Source of the DNA: Tubulanus polymorphus
Lineage: Eukaryota > Nemertea > Palaeonemertea > Tubulaniformes > Tubulanidae
Direction of reading: 5' to 3'
Assembly: GCF_964204645.1 (NCBI RefSeq)
Contig: NC_134026.1
Coordinates: forward strand, 15,890,650-15,954,649
Length of the DNA: 64,000 nucleotides
A program made the translations under genes and the position numbers. Position 1 is the stretch's first letter; every line of letters starts with the position of its first letter. This document shows positions 60,241-64,000 of this stretch, in pieces. The notes beneath the pieces were generated by a model. The model did not search any database. It was not told where the DNA came from and worked only from the letters and a program-made list of their open reading frames with translations.

Positions 60241-61663
60241 TTTTGATCATGTTTACTAAACCAAAAATAATAGCACTTACAACTGTAATTGAAAATAAAA
60301 TAATATGTTCAGCAGCAAAGTTAATAATGTTTCCTGCAGATTTCAATATAAAACCAACAATTGATGCAATAATTCCTGGCAATGCTGCAGCAGATTTTTT
60401 AGATAGTTCCCATAAATATTTTGCTAATTTCTTTAAACCATCTTTAACTTTATCTTGTATAGAATTATTATCTGGAGGTTTATCCGGTTTATTGGGAGTA
60501 GGAGTAGGAGTAGATTTCAAAGCATTTGATATTGCTAAACCAATTGTTGTAAATACCATAGTTACAGCTGTTAGAATTGAAAGAATTGTTATTCCTTCAA
60601 ACTTAAATAATAATTTTATTCTATCTTTTAGTGATATGTCAGAATTTGGTTTTAGTATTAACTCTTTAACAACAACTTTTAATCTATTAATATTATAATC
60701 ATATGATTTTAACAATAATTTAATTTCTTCTTTCTGTACTTCTAAATTATCATTTAAATTATTAATTTCTTTTTCTAATCGTAATTCTTTTTGCCTATAT
60801 TCTATTTTATCAATTGCTTGATGGCCTAAATCAGACATTAATTTTTCTATTTCTTTATTTTTATCAGTTAATTCTTTTTCTAAATTGTTAATTTTAATAT
60901 CTCTTATACTTTTATCATGTGCAATTTTATCAGTTTCATTTCTTATACTAATAATTTCTCTAATTGCTTTATCAGAAAATATATTTAAATCTTCTAATTG
61001 TTGATCTGTTGCATCAAGTAATCCCTTAGGTAAAAGTTTTTCAGTTTGAACACTTCTTGATTTAGGTTTACTAGTTTTGGAATTAATAACTTCTTTAGTA
61101 ATTGTTTCTGGTTCTAAATTGTCATAAATTATCTTCAAAAAATAATCATTTCTTTGTTTAAATACTCTTCTATTATCAATTATCTCTTTTTCTGTAACAT
61201 CAGTTATAACATCATTAATGATTTTCTTAATTGTATCTGGTTTTAATAAATTAAAAGTTGATTGTGCTATTATTTTATCGTTACATTTAAGATTTGAAAT
61301 CTTAAAATAATAGTCATCTTTCAAATTCCAATAATAATCACCATTTGAATATTTTAAATCTTCTACTAAATAATCCATACCTTTATTTGTTATATTGAAA
61401 CCAGATCTTTTTAATATTGGTATAAAATTACTCGTGATTTTATCATATTTAAATTCTTTTTCTGTTAATTCTGGTACTTCATTTTCAATACTTATCTTTG
61501 AACGTGTTTTATCAATAAATTCAGGTGTAGTTAAATTAGTATAATATGCCGTTTTATTATCATTACTGAAACTTGTTTCATCAAAATTAGGTGGTTGTTC
61601 ATCACTTATACCGGGAGCGTCACCAAAAGTATCAATTCCAATATCTTCTCCGCCTTCTGCCAT
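60233..61663 (-). CDS. element coiled-coil membrane protein, 476 aa
   Basis: Acidic N-terminus (MAEGGEDIGIDTFGD), a globular region to about residue 190, a predicted coiled coil at about 240-325 (LEKELTDKNKEIEKLMSDLG), a membrane span at about 357-382 (ITILSILTAVTMVFTTIGLA), a Pro/Thr linker (PTPTPNKPDKPP) and two more hydrophobic segments (about 427-446 and 451-472). A stalk-like coiled coil followed by membrane segments suggests a virion surface or membrane-remodelling protein; that is inference. Fully open. Starts in TAAATG behind a T7 tract (61,673-61,679). Confidence 0.7.
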   Translation of the reverse strand: MAEGGEDIGIDTFGDAPGISDEQPPNFDETSFSNDNKTAYYTNLTTPEFIDKTRSKISIENEVPELTEKEFKYDKITSNFIPILKRSGFNITNKGMDYLVEDLKYSNGDYYWNLKDDYYFKISNLKCNDKIIAQSTFNLLKPDTIKKIINDVITDVTEKEIIDNRRVFKQRNDYFLKIIYDNLEPETITKEVINSKTSKPKSRSVQTEKLLPKGLLDATDQQLEDLNIFSDKAIREIISIRNETDKIAHDKSIRDIKINNLEKELTDKNKEIEKLMSDLGHQAIDKIEYRQKELRLEKEINNLNDNLEVQKEEIKLLLKSYDYNINRLKVVVKELILKPNSDISLKDRIKLLFKFEGITILSILTAVTMVFTTIGLAISNALKSTPTPTPNKPDKPPDNNSIQDKVKDGLKKLAKYLWELSKKSAAALPGIIASIVGFILKSAGNIINFAAEHIILFSITVVSAIIFGLVNMIKNK

Positions 61664-61679
61664 TTACATAATAAAAAAA

Positions 61680-63005
61680 TTAAAATTTGAAATATAATAT
61701 TCCTCCGATTACAATTCCTATACAAGTTAAAGCTAATTTAGCATTTTCATGGGATTTATTATCATCATTAGTTTTAATTATATCATGTTGAATATTATCG
61801 GTTCTAATATTTTCTGATGTATTGTAATCTTTTATTTTAGAATCATTATTTAATTTAATATTATTAGTTTTAGTTTCAGTTGATTGAATGTGTTTTTTAT
61901 TTTTTTCACCTTCCATTAATTTTGGAGCAGTGATAATCTTTTTATTTATATCATTCAATCCAAATGAATTATTTATTGTTGCAGTTTTAATTAGATTATT
62001 GTAACCAATTATGTTTCCCATCTTTAATACTAAATCATTAGAAATAATAAATAGATTAGGGCCTATACAATAATTTAATCTAATATGTGATTTATCTAAA
62101 TAATTTTGATATCTTACAATGTTTTCCGGAATCGATCTATTTTTATCATTATGAATTGAATCTTCAAATAATACTTTGAATTGTTTCTGCGCATCGAATG
62201 AAGTGTTATCATTTCCAATTATTGGGGATCTTGTTTCAACTTGCGCTCCTAAAATACATATTAAATAAGTTCTAATAGATTGATTTATTCTTTGTATTCC
62301 AGCTTTAGTAAAACCTTCACTATTTTCTAAAATGAAATTAACCCAACCATTATTGTTTTGTTGTTGTATATTATTATAATATTTTGGTAATTCATTCCAA
62401 TTTAGTGTTCTAATATCTGAATTTGTCATTATTTTTCCAAATTCTTTAGTATATAATATTCCTAATCCACCCATTGTTCCAATTTTTGCTCTAAAATCTT
62501 TATTTGAATTAATATTAAATTCATTACATATTTTATAAAACTTAGAAAAATTAATATTATTATTCAATTCTTTAAAATATTTTGAACCTGGTAAAGGACA
62601 TTCTAATTCATCTAATATTAATTTTATTTGAAAATAAGTATGAAATCTAAAAAGTGATAACATCAATGGTAAACTTGGTTTGTTTAAATGATCATTCCAA
62701 CTAATTCCACATCCTGTTGTTGCGCAATAAACAGCAAAATTTAATTGGTTCTGCCAATACTTCATATTAGATTTTAATAACCATTGTTTTGCCTCATTTA
62801 AATTTTTGAAATTAATTGTATACACATGAAATATATTTTCCATCTTTACATGAAAATTATTACTTTCAGTAACATAAATATATAAATCAATTAATGAATT
62901 TAAAACTTCATTTCTATATGTAATATCTTTATTAAAATCTATTGCTGGAATATTATATTTAATTGATTTATTATATTGGAAAGCTTTTGGAAAACTATCT
63001 GCCAT
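61680..63005 (-). CDS. element large structural-type protein, 441 aa, C-terminal anchor
   Basis: Open throughout. Conserved against the old copy in MKYWQNQLNFAVYCATTGCG, LFRFHTYFQIKLILDELECP and GPNLFIISNDLVLKMGNIIG. From about residue 370 it is a low-complexity Asn/Lys/Thr linker, ending in a membrane anchor (LALTCIGIVIGGILYFKF). No known domain recognised. Tight packing (16 bp to the next gene) and collinearity in both copies support a core function, probably in the virion. Starts at MADSFPKAFQY in TAAATG with a T6 tract upstream. Confidence 0.7.
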   Translation of the reverse strand: MADSFPKAFQYNKSIKYNIPAIDFNKDITYRNEVLNSLIDLYIYVTESNNFHVKMENIFHVYTINFKNLNEAKQWLLKSNMKYWQNQLNFAVYCATTGCGISWNDHLNKPSLPLMLSLFRFHTYFQIKLILDELECPLPGSKYFKELNNNINFSKFYKICNEFNINSNKDFRAKIGTMGGLGILYTKEFGKIMTNSDIRTLNWNELPKYYNNIQQQNNNGWVNFILENSEGFTKAGIQRINQSIRTYLICILGAQVETRSPIIGNDNTSFDAQKQFKVLFEDSIHNDKNRSIPENIVRYQNYLDKSHIRLNYCIGPNLFIISNDLVLKMGNIIGYNNLIKTATINNSFGLNDINKKIITAPKLMEGEKNKKHIQSTETKTNNIKLNNDSKIKDYNTSENIRTDNIQHDIIKTNDDNKSHENAKLALTCIGIVIGGILYFKF

Positions 63006-63021
63006 TTATATAATTAAAAAA

Positions 63022-63456
63022 TTAATAATTTATTAATTCTTTTAACAATTTATCTTGTTCTTCAACTGTTATATGACCATTTAAACTTATTATATAATCT
63101 AGTGTATTCTTTAATTTATTAATTTCTTTGATATTAGTTTTAATTCTTTCTTTATTACTTTTTATATTTAATTTTGAACTTATACCAGTTAAAACACTTG
63201 AACCTAATCCTAATACACCAATTGATATAGCTAAAGGTGTTAATGGACTGAATATTGCTAGAAATGTTATTACAGAACTAATTGTAACCGAACCACTGAT
63301 AATAAGATAATATATAATTTTACTTTTTAAATATTTTTTCTTTTTTATCTTTAAGTCACTTTCAAATTCTAATATTTGTTTTTCTAAATATGTTTTTAAT
63401 TTAGTTTTATTTATATCATGAGGAATAATATCAATATTATCAACTTTATCATCCAT
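63022..63456 (-). CDS. element two-span membrane protein, 144 aa
   Basis: An N-terminal charged helix, hydrophobic segments at about residues 47-68 and 71-94 (SGSVTISSVITFLAIFSPLT, LAISIGVLGLGSSVLTG) and a C-terminal helical tail. Fully open, with a homologue in the old copy. The role is unknown. TAAATG start preceded by a T8 tract (63,466-63,473). Confidence 0.65.
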   Translation of the reverse strand: MDDKVDNIDIIPHDINKTKLKTYLEKQILEFESDLKIKKKKYLKSKIIYYLIISGSVTISSVITFLAIFSPLTPLAISIGVLGLGSSVLTGISSKLNIKSNKERIKTNIKEINKLKNTLDYIISLNGHITVEEQDKLLKELINY

Positions 63457-63476
63457 TTATTAAGCAAAAAAAATTA

Positions 63477-63896
63477 CTAATTAGTAAACTTATACGCTAC
63501 AAATATAACAATAACTGTTCCACCTAAAATCCAAATTATTTCATATTTCAGTTGTTCATTACTTGGGGTATAATAATCTGATAATTTAGGTTTGTATAGA
63601 TGTAATTTTTCTTTGGTTACTGCGTTATATAAACTCATTGCATCATCAACTGATTGAAAATCTCTATGTGAAATCTTCTGATCATATAATTCCATGTTAA
63701 TATAATCCATATAGTTTTGCCTCTTTTCTCTATATTCTTCTGCTGCTTAATAGTATTTCTCTAATGCTAAGTTATGTCTTTTTTGTTCTGTTAATGATCC
63801 ATTTGTATCAATATGTTTAAATAAATAACCACCACCAGTAAATGCTAAAGCGTTAACAATTGCCGATCCTATAATAGTTATAACTGCAGAAGCCAT
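63477..63896 (-). CDS. element membrane protein, 139 codons, one in-frame TAA
   Basis: The frame begins MASAVITIIGSAIVNALAF at TAAATG (start 63,896), giving a signal-like or membrane segment at residues 3-25. TAA at 63,747-63,749 is codon 50, after which the frame stays open to 63,477, ending in a second membrane span (IWILGGTVIVIFVAYKF). The first ATG after the stop is at 63,710. The old copy matches both sides of the stop, so this is one gene with a nonsense mutation. Confidence 0.65.
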
Positions 63897-63920
63897 TTAT
63901 TTAGTAAGATAATTATGTAT

Positions 63921-64000
63921 TTATATGGGAGGAATATATTTTTGCTTTTCTAAATAATCAATAGTTAAATTAGATAAAGTAACTGCTAATGTTAATTTTA
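63921..64000 (-). CDS. element small protein, 3' end only
   Basis: The last 25 codons (KLTLAVTLSNLTIDYLEKQK then YIPPI) and stop of a gene running off the right edge. The old copy shows the complete gene would be about 72 codons (38,892-39,107). Function unknown. Confidence 0.6.
   Translation of the reverse strand, partial: KLTLAVTLSNLTIDYLEKQKYIPPI

Larger units (their letters stand above)
52340..64000. mobile_element. Polinton/Maverick-like (adintovirus-like) element, well preserved, right end off window
   Basis: AT-rich, gene-dense block without introns. Rightward genes: HNH endonuclease, several small proteins, integrase with chromodomain, packaging ATPase. Leftward genes: zinc-finger protein, capsid-like protein, coiled-coil membrane protein, 441-aa protein and three small membrane proteins. 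Short gaps (16-24 bp) or overlaps between genes are virus-like. Integrase plus Polinton-type ATPase plus capsid-like protein is the Polinton core; the polymerase is not seen here but a relic occurs in the old copy. Several single stops and shifts show recent inactivation. Confidence 0.85.

Noticed and set aside
60243-60698. Plus-strand ORF of 151 aa
   Set aside because: It lies wholly antisense to the 476-aa coiled-coil membrane protein gene.
52540-64000. Use of a non-standard genetic code to explain in-frame stops
   Set aside because: All three stop types occur as isolated interruptions, frameshifts occur as well, and most genes end at ordinary stops; decay is simpler.

Overview
The window looks like a repeat-rich, intron-containing animal genome, most likely a marine invertebrate. 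A lophotrochozoan such as a mollusc or annelid would fit, but the clade cannot be fixed from sequence alone. The reasons are remnants of many animal transposon classes (Penelope-like, BEL/Pao, LINE, LTR, piggyBac-like, hAT-like and Helentron-type), a spliced BEN-domain gene and a HECT-type ligase relic. There are no bacterial operons, rRNAs or CRISPR arrays, and I saw no convincing tRNA.

Layout: 1-28 kb is almost entirely mobile-element debris. It holds a LINE ORF1/RT relic, a Helentron-type endonuclease relic, a Penelope-like element with an inverted 5' part and a hammerhead-like motif, several inverted-repeat elements, a 154-bp tandem array carrying CTCF-like motifs, and a complete short LTR retrotransposon with a Cys-rich ORF. 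From 28.26 to 32.5 kb there is a 1,800-bp tandem repeat followed by a long AAT microsatellite and small hairpin repeats. From 43.7 to 49.8 kb, on the minus strand, lie a BEN-domain gene and a HECT/G2E3-like gene, both carrying frame problems.

The main system is a virus-like element of the Polinton/Maverick (adintovirus-like) class, present twice. An old, rearranged copy fills about 33.7-41.3 kb. A much better preserved copy starts near 52.3 kb and runs off the right edge. Together they encode an rve integrase with a C-terminal chromodomain, a Polinton-type (A32-like) packaging ATPase, a capsid-like protein, an HNH endonuclease, a zinc-finger protein, a protein-primed-type DNA polymerase B (only a C-terminal relic, in the old copy), and a set of small membrane proteins. 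In the good copy the replication and packaging genes run rightward and the structural and membrane genes run leftward, meeting at an 11-bp tandem repeat near 57.9 kb. Fragments of the same kind of element also seem to lie at 8.4-8.9 kb and in a BEN-gene intron near 44.1 kb.

Two properties of this element deserve attention. Nearly every non-overlapping gene starts at the hexamer TAAATG, often behind a T-tract, which is the layout of poxvirus late promoters. A short hairpin-forming, in-frame repeat is also shared by two unrelated genes. Even the good copy has several single in-frame stops and frameshifts, so it is recently inactivated, or else uses recoding.
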